Shown in pieces: positions 44,849 through 52,898 of a DNA stretch of 64,000 nt (positions are counted from its first letter, which is position 1; each line of letters begins with the position of its first letter). The translations under genes were made by a program, and so were the position numbers. This stretch comes from Pseudomonas sp. MWU15-20650 (GTDB lineage Bacteria > Pseudomonadota > Gammaproteobacteria > Pseudomonadales > Pseudomonadaceae), in contig NZ_JALJFG010000036.1 in the NCBI RefSeq assembly GCF_023242475.1, positions 1-64,000 on the forward strand, in the 5' to 3' direction. Below the pieces are notes generated by a model, which searched no databases, was not told where the DNA came from, and was given only the letters and a program-made list of their open reading frames with translations.

Positions 44849-45701
44849 AATATTCGTAAAACCCAGAGTGGGTCTTTCTCCCCAGCTTGTTTGCCCTGAC
44901 CATCTTCCTCAGTAAAGGGTGGGCCCTATATTTTGGGTCGCCTGTCTCGTTGTGTAGGGTCTCCATAATCGAAAGGTTAACGTCATTTCCGATCAGGTCC
45001 GCCAAGGCAAGAGGGCCAATGGGGTGGTTTGCGCCCAGCTTCATGGCCTTGTCTATCTCTTCGGCGCTGGCGACGCCTTCTGCGAGTATTCCGATAGCTT
45101 CATTGATCATCGGAATCAACATTCTGTTGACGATGAATCCGGGAGCTTCGTTAACCAGTACCGGCTCTTTCCCCAAGCTTTTGGCGAAATCGAATGCCCA
45201 GGTTTCGGTTTCTTTAGAGGTAGAGAGGCCAACAATTACTTCAACAAGCTTCATGACTGGAGCGGGGTTAAAAAAATGCAGACCTATGACATTTTCTGGG
45301 TTTTTTGTAAGGCTTGCTAACTCAGTAATTGATAGCGATGATGTGTTTGACGCTATTAGTGAAGTAGTGTCCACATACTGTGCGATGTCACGGAATATAC
45401 CGTGTTTTACCGACATGTCCTCGGAAACAGCTTCAATAATCAAGTCACAATTTTTTAATGCTTCATAATGGTGAGCTGTCCGAATTTTCTGAGAAAATCT
45501 CAAAACATCTTCTGCTGCTAATCTTTTTTTGTTAATCATGCGCTCCCACAGAGCGTTTAGGTTATCAAAAGCTTCTTCACTGCTTGCTTGAGAACGGCCT
45601 ATCCAGACTATAGAAGCAGTCGCATCAGATTGCGCGAGTACTTGGACGATTCCCTTTCCCATCGTGCCTGAGCCGATGACGGCAACCTTGACTTCTTTCA
45701 T
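44847..45701 (-). CDS. hbd: 3-hydroxybutyryl-CoA dehydrogenase, clostridial Hbd type
   Basis: This 284-residue enzyme interconverts acetoacetyl-CoA and (S)-3-hydroxybutyryl-CoA. The Rossmann motif GSGTMGKGI is at residues 10-18. The SNTSSLSITELAS substrate loop and the catalytic pair His142-Glu154 (LHFFNPAPVMKLVE) are intact. APGFIVNRMLIPMINEA and KLGANHPIGPLALADLIG follow. The sequence resembles Hbd of butyrate-forming clostridia more than FadB-type fusions. The residue after the second strand is Arg (VWIGRS) where an acidic residue is common, so NADPH use is possible. It lies within the O-antigen region, 21 bp after an acyltransferase gene, and may supply 3-hydroxybutyryl groups for amino sugars. 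Confidence 0.87.
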   Translation of the reverse strand: MKEVKVAVIGSGTMGKGIVQVLAQSDATASIVWIGRSQASSEEAFDNLNALWERMINKKRLAAEDVLRFSQKIRTAHHYEALKNCDLIIEAVSEDMSVKHGIFRDIAQYVDTTSLIASNTSSLSITELASLTKNPENVIGLHFFNPAPVMKLVEVIVGLSTSKETETWAFDFAKSLGKEPVLVNEAPGFIVNRMLIPMINEAIGILAEGVASAEEIDKAMKLGANHPIGPLALADLIGNDVNLSIMETLHNETGDPKYRAHPLLRKMVRANKLGRKTHSGFYEY

Positions 45702-45722
45702 ATTAAATATATTCCTTTACTC

Positions 45723-46373
45723 TTAGGCAGACCGCAATGGTTTTGCAGGATTTCCAAATACGGTAGTGTACGGGGCGACACTTTTGGTCACTACTGAACC
45801 CATGCCGACGACAGCACCTTCACCGATCACGATTGGCCTATCTGGTGTGCCCTGTCGAATCATCGCGCCAGTGCCGATATAAGCGTGATTCTCTATCACA
45901 ACGCTTCCATTGCATTGCACATTGGGGGCAAACGTCACGTAGTCGCCGATCACACAGTCATGCGCAATGTATGAGTAGAGGTTAGCGTGAAAGAATTTAC
46001 CAATGGTCGCATTTGAAGTGACAGTAGTAAAAGGGCAAAAGACAGCACCCTCGCCAATAATGTTATGACTCAGATTAATTGCGTTCGGCGCTGAGATTGA
46101 GAATGGCTTTGCACCCAGTTCTATGAGCCGCTCGGCTATGGACTGTCTGGTTTTGCTGTTGGCGATCGTAATGTTGAAGAACTTATCGCCGTCCATTTTC
46201 ATAAAAGTTTCGGTATCAACCACGGTATAACCGTTAATAACCTTGTCTTGAAAATGGTCATCCACGAATAAAATTTTGAAATTATCGTGGGACGTGATTT
46301 CAGTCATTTGAGTGACTAGGGGGGCGACCTCTCTGCCAAATCCACCGGCCCCTACGATTGCGTAAATTTTCAT
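45723..46373 (-). CDS. PglD/NeuD-family sugar acyltransferase
   Basis: This 216-residue protein has an N-terminal Rossmann-like domain (YAIVGAGGFGREV) and a C-terminal left-handed beta-helix of hexapeptide repeats. The catalytic-type histidine lies in YSYIAHDCVIGD, and the end VFGNPAKPLR is typical. Such enzymes N-acylate 4-amino sugars, here probably the product of the PglE-like aminotransferase. Acetyl-CoA is the usual donor; 3-hydroxybutyryl-CoA is suggested by the downstream hbd gene in the same transcript. Donor choice is inferred. Confidence 0.87.
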   Translation of the reverse strand: MKIYAIVGAGGFGREVAPLVTQMTEITSHDNFKILFVDDHFQDKVINGYTVVDTETFMKMDGDKFFNITIANSKTRQSIAERLIELGAKPFSISAPNAINLSHNIIGEGAVFCPFTTVTSNATIGKFFHANLYSYIAHDCVIGDYVTFAPNVQCNGSVVIENHAYIGTGAMIRQGTPDRPIVIGEGAVVGMGSVVTKSVAPYTTVFGNPAKPLRSA

Positions 46374-46750
46374 CTTCAGCTGGTCCTTAAGCTTAATCAG
46401 GATTGACCTTGGCTCAAGCGATTCTACAGGTGAATAGTGTCAGTGTCAGTGTCGGCAGTAGAGTTTTACAGTTTGGCTGAGGGCGCTCAGGCTGGTTTCT
46501 CGACCGCTCGTGGTACCCCTTATTGAGGTGGTGGCCGAATGATGGCGTGCTTTGTTGGACCTCCGGCCTGGCTCGTGCCGACAAGCCTGGCCAAAAAACT
46601 GATAAGAGACGCTGTCTGTTAAATAGATCTTTAACACTGCTTAAGCCCGGGTGTGTTTTCTAATTGTTGATTGTTAGGGGGGGCGTGCGTTCGGAATGCC
46701 AAGGGCTCAGTCGGATTGCGCACGCCCTATCAGTAATGAGAGCAAAGGGT
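46374..46750. other. Gap between the two acyltransferase genes, with an inverted repeat
   Basis: No gene is recognised in these 377 bp. A 9-bp perfect inverted repeat GGGCGTGCG/CGCACGCCC (46681-46689 and 46719-46727) lies just past the stop of the 46751-47497 gene and may end its transcript, though it lacks a T-run. A short run of GTGTCA repeats lies at about 46437-46452. The promoter of the PglD-like/hbd pair should be near 46380-46450. Confidence 0.55.
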
Positions 46751-47497
46751 TTATTGCTCAGAAAACTCTTCAATCCATTTGGACACGATATCTTTCGGAT
46801 AACCGCGGTGGAAGTGCCTGCGCCAAGGGTATGCGCTTTCTCCTGAACCATCCTTCAGCTTAATTTTGCTGGTGTTGCAGATCAGTTTTGCAGGAGAGCC
46901 AGCGACTACCGTATCTTGAGCTACATCTCGGCTCACCGAGCTGTGCGCACCGACCAATGCCCCTCTTTTAACCGTGACGCCTGGCAGGATGACGGACATT
47001 GTTGCAATGACCGAAAACTCTTCGATCTTAACGCCAGACATTATTTCGCTAGGCGGGTGAGGGTCGTTAGTTAATACAACATAGGGGAATATCCATACAT
47101 AGTTTTCTATTGTTGAATGTTGTCCTATATGGACATTGCTATGGCATTTTACGTAGTTTCCGATTTCACAGTGTCCTTGTATATCGCCAAGTGTCCCTAT
47201 CTGAAAGCCCGTCCCGGCGGTAGTCAGTTCTCTGATTGTAACTCTGTGCCCTGTCGTAAGGTTATCACCGAACGAAGACCCTTCGTAAAAAACACAATGT
47301 GAACGAATAATGGACGCTTTTCCAATGATCAACGGACGTCCGTTTGCCAGTTTCGTTGGCAAACCAATTTCGCAGTAGGCACCAATTTCTGTGTCGTCCC
47401 CGATGGTGACGTTTTTATGGACGATACTATAGGGGCCGATTTTTACGTTGCTGCCAATTTTTGCGTCGGGGTCAATAATCGCGGTTGCATGTATCAT
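46751..47497 (-). CDS. Left-handed beta-helix acyltransferase (probable amino-sugar N-acyltransferase)
   Basis: This 248-residue hexapeptide-repeat protein begins MIHATAIIDPDAKIGSNVKIG and is LpxA-like in its helix coils. It ends in a distinct C-terminal segment with YPWRRHFHRGYP. The frame runs up to 47671, but the ATG at 47497 is the family start. It is a likely CoA- or ACP-dependent N-acyltransferase for an amino sugar, perhaps Fuc3N/Qui3N from the FdtA/FdtB-like pair, for which no other acyltransferase is seen. The exact acceptor and acyl group are open. Confidence 0.78.
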   Translation of the reverse strand: MIHATAIIDPDAKIGSNVKIGPYSIVHKNVTIGDDTEIGAYCEIGLPTKLANGRPLIIGKASIIRSHCVFYEGSSFGDNLTTGHRVTIRELTTAGTGFQIGTLGDIQGHCEIGNYVKCHSNVHIGQHSTIENYVWIFPYVVLTNDPHPPSEIMSGVKIEEFSVIATMSVILPGVTVKRGALVGAHSSVSRDVAQDTVVAGSPAKLICNTSKIKLKDGSGESAYPWRRHFHRGYPKDIVSKWIEEFSEQ

Positions 47498-48002
47498 AAA
47501 GTTTTCCGCTGGTAGATAAGGTAGGAAGGGCGTCTTTGTAGCAGGAGTACTGAGTTTGGCCAAGCTGACGTCTAACGGAAAAACATAGTATCTAATTAGT
47601 CGGGCGAGATGAAGCGCTGGCGCCGTAATCCGTGAAGAGCTGGGAGTCGTTCCTGCTGATCCCTTTGGCATGGAGTGGCCGTTTGTGTGCTACCTGCTTG
47701 CTCTCCTTCGATTTTCGCATGCCGGACCTTTTCGCAACCGTTGGGCGTGCGGTGAGTGTGAGTCCGCCACATCATGCGAGGTCGGGTGTCGGCGGTTCGT
47801 CCAGGCTAGTGCGACAGCGAACATTGAAGGTGTGCGGCAGGGCCACTCGAGATGGGAGCGCAGAGATTGCAGAGCAGGCCGTAATATCCATTGAGTCATT
47901 CTTTTTCGGTACGTAAAATAGGCCGATTTTTGATGCCCTGCGTGAGTCATCTGCAATGGTTGAGTATGTGCTTGATAATTATATTGAGAAGTTTATAAAA
48001 AA
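47498..48002. other. Divergent intergenic region with no recognised gene
   Basis: These 505 bp separate two divergent genes and should contain promoters for both. Short open frames at 47632-47916 (+) and 47690-47956 (-) have no recognisable domains, and their composition looks non-coding. GC rises in the middle, which may point to remnants of another gene. Confidence 0.5.
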
Positions 48003-50108
48003 ATGACCATGATTAATACGGCGCGCCCTCCTATGCAAGAGCGGTCCTCACATCAACACAATCAGCATGTTGATTATCGTCCGGATGTTGACGGGCTCCG
48101 CGCTTTTGCGGTTCTGGCCGTTGTTATATTTCATGCATTTCCTTTGGCGCTGAAGGGCGGCTTCATAGGGGTGGACATTTTTTTTGTTATCTCGGGTTAT
48201 TTGATTTCCAGTATAATTTTTAAAAGCCTGGATAAGGGGGGGGTTAGCTTTGTTGAGTTCTATGTTCGTCGAATTAGACGGATATTTCCGGCGCTGATCC
48301 TTATGATGCTTGCCTGCTTTATAGCCGGTTGGTTCTTGTTGATGGCAGTGGAATTCAAGTTTGTTGGAAAGCACATCGCTGCTGGAATTGCATTCGTTCA
48401 AAATATAATATTGTTCCAAGAGTCAGGGTATTTTGATACCGCTTCCGAATTGAAGCCGCTGTTGCACTTGTGGTCACTGGGTATAGAGGAACAGTTTTAT
48501 TTGTTTTTTCCACTGGTGGCATTGTGCGTATGGAAGATTAGACGTCTCGCCCTCTACGTATTGATTATATGCGTGTTGTTGTCCTTTGGTATCAATGTAA
48601 GCGATGTCAAAAGCGAACCCTCGGCTGCGTTCTATTTGCCGATCGGGCGTGCATGGGAGCTGCTGATTGGTAGCTTGCTCGCGTATGAAAGCCTATACAA
48701 CAGATGCACGCTGACTGGGGCATTGGCGTCATGTGGCGTCAGGAGTGAGTTGACTGGGCGTCTGGCGCTGTGGGTTCGTAATGCGACTGCTGTTGCTGGT
48801 TTTTTACTGCTGGTCATCGCGCTCTACACTATTCATAAGGGGCTGCCTTTTCCGGGGGCAAGGGCCGTTGCGCCTGTTTTGGGTGCTGCGCTAATCATTC
48901 TCGCGGGCCCTCACGTATGGTTGAATCGCAGCCTGTTCTCGCTTCGGCCGATTGTCTGGTTGGGGTTGATCAGTTATCCCCTTTATTTGTGGCATTGGCC
49001 AATCCTGACCTTTCTGAAAATCATTAATGTAGATACACCTACGATTGGAATGGTTTTAGCGGCGGTTTTGTTAAGTATTGTTCTTGCGGTCGCGACTTAT
49101 CTATTTATAGAAAGGCCGTTTCGATTGGGCGCTCTCTCAAGGAAAAACAGTGCCATTCTATTGCTGCTCGGTGTAATCATGGGCGCAACGGGGTTTACTG
49201 TTTTTGTAAAAAATGGTCTGCCTGAACGAATGCCTGAACGCGAAGCCTTTGCACAGTACTTTGAGAATTCATGGCCCGAACAGGCTTACGTTGCCAAGCA
49301 TGGTCTTGCAAAAACGTACCGCCTGGAGTGCGATTTCTTTGACTTCGATAGCTATCGCAAAGGTCATCCTACCAACGATCCTATCGAGCGTATCGCGGAG
49401 TCGTGTTATACGCCACAGACTAATACCTCCGTCATGATTTGGGGCGACTCTCATGCCCAACAACTTTATTATGGGCTTCGTGAAGAAATTCCAAGTGAAG
49501 TTTCGATCTTGCAGGTTGCTACGTCCGGCTGTATGGCTTACTTGCCAAACGCCGATTATCCAAGGGCGAAAAATTGTGAAAAGTCTAATGCATTTGCCTT
49601 AAGCGTTATAAAGGAAAAAAAACCAGCGGTGGTGATTGTTGCCCAGTTTGCTGGGCTGGATCAGTCAAATGACTTAAAAGCGTTGGCGAGTCAGCTAAAA
49701 GCTTATGGCGTTGGTGATTTAATTGTCGTGGGGCCTGTGCCTCGCTATGATCGACCGCTCTACCAACTGATCGTTCGTAAGTATTGGCCGGATCCCCCGC
49801 GCAAAATGACCACTCATTTTGTTTCAGAAGTTCGAGAGGCTGATGAGTCTCTTAAACAGCTCTATGATAGCGGGCAGGGAGGGTTTGATTACCTTTCTGC
49901 TCGGGACGTGTTCTGTGACAGTGAAGGATGTTTGACTTATTTAGGCGCAGATCCTACGCGGGGTCTAGTGACGTTTGACTACGGCCACTTGACGTCTATC
50001 GCCTCGGTGTTTTTATCTAGAAGTGCGCTTGCGCCGTTGGTGATGAGCAAGTTGCATCAAACGTTTAATAGTCAAAAAGTTGATCCTCTAAAGATGAGTG
50101 ATGAGTGA
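48003..50108 (+). CDS. OafA-like membrane acyltransferase (AT3) fused to SGNH domain
   Basis: This 701-residue protein has an acyltransferase-3 domain with about ten membrane segments (YRPDVDGLRAFAVLAVVIFH, GGFIGVDIFFVISGYLI, LWSLGIEEQFYLFFPL) and a periplasmic SGNH domain from about residue 430 (WGDSHAQQ and the C-terminal FDYGHLTS block). Proteins of this build O-acetylate sugars of O-antigens and other surface glycans. It stands at the right edge of the O-antigen region on its own. The ATG follows an A-rich run with no strong ribosome site; the second Met (48009) is an alternative. Confidence 0.88.
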   Translation: MTMINTARPPMQERSSHQHNQHVDYRPDVDGLRAFAVLAVVIFHAFPLALKGGFIGVDIFFVISGYLISSIIFKSLDKGGVSFVEFYVRRIRRIFPALILMMLACFIAGWFLLMAVEFKFVGKHIAAGIAFVQNIILFQESGYFDTASELKPLLHLWSLGIEEQFYLFFPLVALCVWKIRRLALYVLIICVLLSFGINVSDVKSEPSAAFYLPIGRAWELLIGSLLAYESLYNRCTLTGALASCGVRSELTGRLALWVRNATAVAGFLLLVIALYTIHKGLPFPGARAVAPVLGAALIILAGPHVWLNRSLFSLRPIVWLGLISYPLYLWHWPILTFLKIINVDTPTIGMVLAAVLLSIVLAVATYLFIERPFRLGALSRKNSAILLLLGVIMGATGFTVFVKNGLPERMPEREAFAQYFENSWPEQAYVAKHGLAKTYRLECDFFDFDSYRKGHPTNDPIERIAESCYTPQTNTSVMIWGDSHAQQLYYGLREEIPSEVSILQVATSGCMAYLPNADYPRAKNCEKSNAFALSVIKEKKPAVVIVAQFAGLDQSNDLKALASQLKAYGVGDLIVVGPVPRYDRPLYQLIVRKYWPDPPRKMTTHFVSEVREADESLKQLYDSGQGGFDYLSARDVFCDSEGCLTYLGADPTRGLVTFDYGHLTSIASVFLSRSALAPLVMSKLHQTFNSQKVDPLKMSDE

Positions 50109-50243
50109 CAGATTGTGTCTGCTGAATAAAAGTAATCACACTCTGTAACGCAGTCATTTTTGACTCTCGCTCCACATCATCTAAGTTTGAGAAGCAGCTT
50201 TGGAGAAGCTGCTTTTCCTTCACTGATGTTATGGAGCCTCACT

Positions 50244-50576
50244 ATGCGTAAAACGTGTTTCTCATCCCTCGTTTTTGCTGTTCTTGCCTGTGTATCGCTG
50301 ATCACCACCGCTGCACCTAGCGCCAAACCTGAGGCCTCAACCCCGATCGCCGCCCAAATGGCCAAGACCGAGCAAGCTACCAAGGTCAATCTCAACGCCG
50401 CTGACGCCGAAACCCTGCGTCGTGATCTGTTCGGTATCGGCTCTGCCAAGGCAAAGGCGATCATCGCTTACCGCGAAAGCAATGGCCCGTTCACGGCGGT
50501 GGATGAGTTATTGGAAGTAAAGGGCATCGGCAAGGCGCTGCTGGAGAAGAATCGCGAGAGGTTGGCGATCAATTGA
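50244..50576 (+). CDS. ComEA-like helix-hairpin-helix DNA-binding protein
   Basis: This 110-residue protein has a signal peptide (MRKTCFSSLVFAVLACVSLITTAAP cleavage near AAP in two parts) and then the ComEA helix-hairpin-helix domain: VNLNAADAETL, GIGSAKAKAIIAYR, FTAVDELLEVKGIGKALLEK. Relatives bind DNA in the periplasm, as in natural competence, but in many pseudomonads only this small form is present. The ATG at 50244 with GGAG upstream fits better than the upstream frame. Confidence 0.88.
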   Translation: MRKTCFSSLVFAVLACVSLITTAAPSAKPEASTPIAAQMAKTEQATKVNLNAADAETLRRDLFGIGSAKAKAIIAYRESNGPFTAVDELLEVKGIGKALLEKNRERLAIN

Positions 50577-50596
50577 GGAAGCTAGGGTAATCCAAG

Positions 50597-50620
50597 AGGC
50601 CGGTCATTGACCGGCCTTTT
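50597..50620 (+). terminator. Terminator after the ComEA-like gene
   Basis: AGGCCGGTCA and TGACCGGCCT form a near-perfect stem followed by TTTT. The stop codon of the opposing tetR remnant lies within it, so it may work in both directions. Confidence 0.85.
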
Positions 50621-50969
50621 CACCCGCTGAAATTTGCTTTTTCAGACTGGCGCGCACCCCATTCAAGAGACGTGTCGCCAACTGTGCACTTTCGACACTC
50701 CTGGCCAATGCCCGTGCGCCCGCCAGCGTCGACATCAGTACCACGCTTTGTTCATCGTCATTCTCAATGCGCAAGGCCGTTTCAACCTGCTGCAATCGGG
50801 CGCCAAGCACCGCGCCCTTGGATTTGAAGTGCGTGTAGAAGCCGCCATGCGTCAGATTCAGCGCTTTCATCAGCGGCTGCAGTCCGCCGGTATCTATACC
50901 GTCGCGGCGAAAGTGGACGGAAGCTTCCTTGACGATGCGTTGGTGAGTCTGGACGTTATGGTCTGATAA
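50604..50969 (-). pseudogene. Decayed TetR-family regulator gene
   Basis: Read on the minus strand, 50969-50820 gives a good TetR DNA-binding domain: THQRIVKEASVHFRRDGID, then LMKALNLTHGGFYTHFKSK. The frame then jumps directly to a C-terminal helix (LMSTLAGARALARSV...LLNGVRASLKKQ) typical of the end of the ligand domain. About 80-90 residues of the middle are missing compared with the usual ~190. The codon where a start is expected is TTA, and no start with a ribosome site is seen upstream. Both facts indicate a pseudogene with an in-frame internal deletion and lost start. No target gene adjoins it. Confidence 0.8.
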
Positions 50970-51102
50970 GCCGTGCAGAGGAGTGTCTTGTGAACGAGCG
51001 AGCGCTTTTGCGGAGTCATACCTTTCTTACCTATCCAGGCAGCATTGGCATGAAAAGTGATTACATCTGGCTCAGTGATTGTTCAACAATCTTGAGGTGG
51101 TG

Positions 51103-51747
51103 ATGTCACTCAGTTTGTCTTTAGCCGACCAGATCGCCCGGGAACTCCGCGCCGACATCATCGGTGGGCGGTTGCTACCGGGTATGGCGTTGGTCGAGGT
51201 GGATCTGGTCAAGGGGTATAACGCATCGCGCAATACCATTCGTGAGGCGTTGCATCGCTTGGGCCAGGAGGGGCTGACGCGCTATGTGCGCAATAAGGGG
51301 GTGATGGTTCGGCGAGTGGAGCGCGAAGAAGTGCGCGATCTGTTTGTAGTCCGTCGCACTCTGGAGTTGCAGGCGATTGCTCAGAGTAGCCCGCTGACAG
51401 CGGCTCAATCGGAGCGTATGCAAAGCGCCATTGAAGCCACCACCCTGGCCCGCGAGCGTGAGGACTGGCGGGCCGTGGCCACCCACAGCCTGGTGTTCCA
51501 CCAGCAGATTGTCGGGTTGATGTGCAGCCCGTTGTTCGACGATTTTTTCGCCCAGGTGATTGCCCAGTTGCGCCTGGTGTTCTGCGCCGCGCCCGATGAG
51601 CAGCGTTTCCAGTCGCCCTGGCTGGAACGGGACCGTGAGATCTACACGTTATTAGCCAATAACAACACGCTGGCCGCCGGGGAGGCGATGAGCCTGTACC
51701 TGGATGATTCCGAACACCTTTCCCTTGCCCTGTTTGATCACCCTTGA
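51103..51747 (+). CDS. GntR-family (FCD-type) transcriptional regulator
   Basis: This 214-residue regulator has an N-terminal winged helix (LADQIARELRADIIGGRLLPG, YNASRNTIREALHRLGQEGL, VRNKGVMVRRV) and a C-terminal FCD-type helical effector domain. The frame opens at 51079, but the ATG at 51103 with GAGGTGG upstream is the better start. It lies 15 bp before the DUF1989 gene in the same direction and very likely controls it; the ligand is unknown. Confidence 0.88.
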   Translation: MSLSLSLADQIARELRADIIGGRLLPGMALVEVDLVKGYNASRNTIREALHRLGQEGLTRYVRNKGVMVRRVEREEVRDLFVVRRTLELQAIAQSSPLTAAQSERMQSAIEATTLAREREDWRAVATHSLVFHQQIVGLMCSPLFDDFFAQVIAQLRLVFCAAPDEQRFQSPWLERDREIYTLLANNNTLAAGEAMSLYLDDSEHLSLALFDHP

Positions 51748-51762
51748 TGGAGGATTGCGCCA

Positions 51763-52611
51763 ATGTACAAAGACTATCCCGCCGCTTATCAGGTCAGCAA
51801 AGGTTCGGCGTTGCAGGTGGATACGGCGTTCTATGAGCGTATTCGTGATCGCAAGGACCAGCGCACGCTGATCGAGCAGTTCGAGGTGCCGATTCGCACG
51901 GGGAGGGCGTGGAACGTACCGGCCGGGCATGTGTTTCGTGTGACTACGCCGGTTGGCCCGCAGGTGGGCGACTTCAACGTGTGGAATGCCAATGATCCTC
52001 GCGAGCGCTTGTGGGCCGCGCGTACGCGGCAACTACAAGGCGCCCATGTCAGCACCCATGATCGGCTGTGGTCGAACCTGCCTTTCTTGCGCCCCTTGGT
52101 GACCATCACCGATGACAGCCTGGCCAGTTACGGCATTGATGAGCACGGTGGTCGCCTGCACGATTTGCTTGGCACGCGTTGCGACCCTTATGTGAACCGT
52201 ATGCTGACGGGGGAGGACTTCCATCACCACTGCCATTCAAACCTGACCCGCGCCGTATTACCCCACGGTCTGACGGAGTTCGATGTGCATGACGTGCTGA
52301 ATATTTTCCAATGCACCGGTCTCAATCACGATGACATGTACTTTATGAAAGCCTGTCCGGCACAGAAGGGCGATTACCTGGAGTTTTTCGCCGAGATTGA
52401 TCTGCTGTGTGCGCTGTCGACATGCCCGGGTGGAGATTTGTCGTTGCCGATGTGGGGGCCGGACGCACAGGACCCACTGACGGTGTGTCGTCCGTTGGGT
52501 GTGGAAATCTACCGGTTGGAGGACGCGTTGCTGGGCGGTTGGAGCCAGCCTGAACGTGCTGCCTACAAGGGACAGCACGGGTTGCATATTGCCAAGGCCG
52601 ATTGGGAGTAA
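51763..52611 (+). CDS. DUF1989 / urea carboxylase-associated family protein
   Basis: This 282-residue protein belongs to the DUF1989 family, seen with urea carboxylase and amine-use genes in many bacteria. Characteristic parts are VPAGHVFRVTTPVGPQVGDFN, the His-rich EDFHHHCHSNL, and NIFQCTGLNHDD followed by KGDYLEFFAEIDLLCALSTCPGGD. The conserved His and Cys residues suggest metal binding. The biochemical role is not settled. It follows the GntR gene closely and converges with a DUF2897 gene and an ethanolamine-type permease gene, so nitrogen use is a fair guess. Confidence 0.85.
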   Translation: MYKDYPAAYQVSKGSALQVDTAFYERIRDRKDQRTLIEQFEVPIRTGRAWNVPAGHVFRVTTPVGPQVGDFNVWNANDPRERLWAARTRQLQGAHVSTHDRLWSNLPFLRPLVTITDDSLASYGIDEHGGRLHDLLGTRCDPYVNRMLTGEDFHHHCHSNLTRAVLPHGLTEFDVHDVLNIFQCTGLNHDDMYFMKACPAQKGDYLEFFAEIDLLCALSTCPGGDLSLPMWGPDAQDPLTVCRPLGVEIYRLEDALLGGWSQPERAAYKGQHGLHIAKADWE

Positions 52612-52619
52612 CCCAAGGC

Positions 52620-52787
52620 TCAGCGGTCTTGCGCGTCCTTGGCATCCGCCTGCGCATTGTTCTCGGCCACGCGTTTGCGCTGTTCGTCGGTGAGTTCCAC
52701 CTTGTTGGCGCTGTCACGCAGTATCAACAAACCACCGACGATCGAACCGATCGCGACCACTAAAATCAACCAGGCATACCACGGCAT
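52620..52787 (-). CDS. DUF2897-family small membrane protein
   Basis: This 55-residue protein starts MPWYAWLILVVAIGSIVGG, a single N-terminal membrane segment, and continues as a charged helix with LRDSANKVELTDEQRKR. A perfect AAGGAG ribosome site lies 7 nt before the ATG. It matches a small conserved Pseudomonas family (DUF2897) of unknown function. It is below the length usually called by simple scans. It converges with the DUF1989 gene with 8 bp between them. Confidence 0.85.
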   Translation of the reverse strand: MPWYAWLILVVAIGSIVGGLLILRDSANKVELTDEQRKRVAENNAQADAKDAQDR

Positions 52788-52898
52788 AGCGCTCTCCTTG
52801 AGGCAGTAAACAGTCGGGGAAATTTCCCACGGTAATTGCTGCTTTGAGCAACGGGTGTTGTTAGTAGTTCATTGTAGGCCCGTTCTGCCTCAGGAACC

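Noticed and set aside
50634..50966. Plus-strand frame of 110 codons, first taken for a fragment of an unknown gene
   Set aside because: Reading the minus strand in frame gives a clear TetR DNA-binding domain over the same bases, so the plus frame is a shadow of the tetR remnant.
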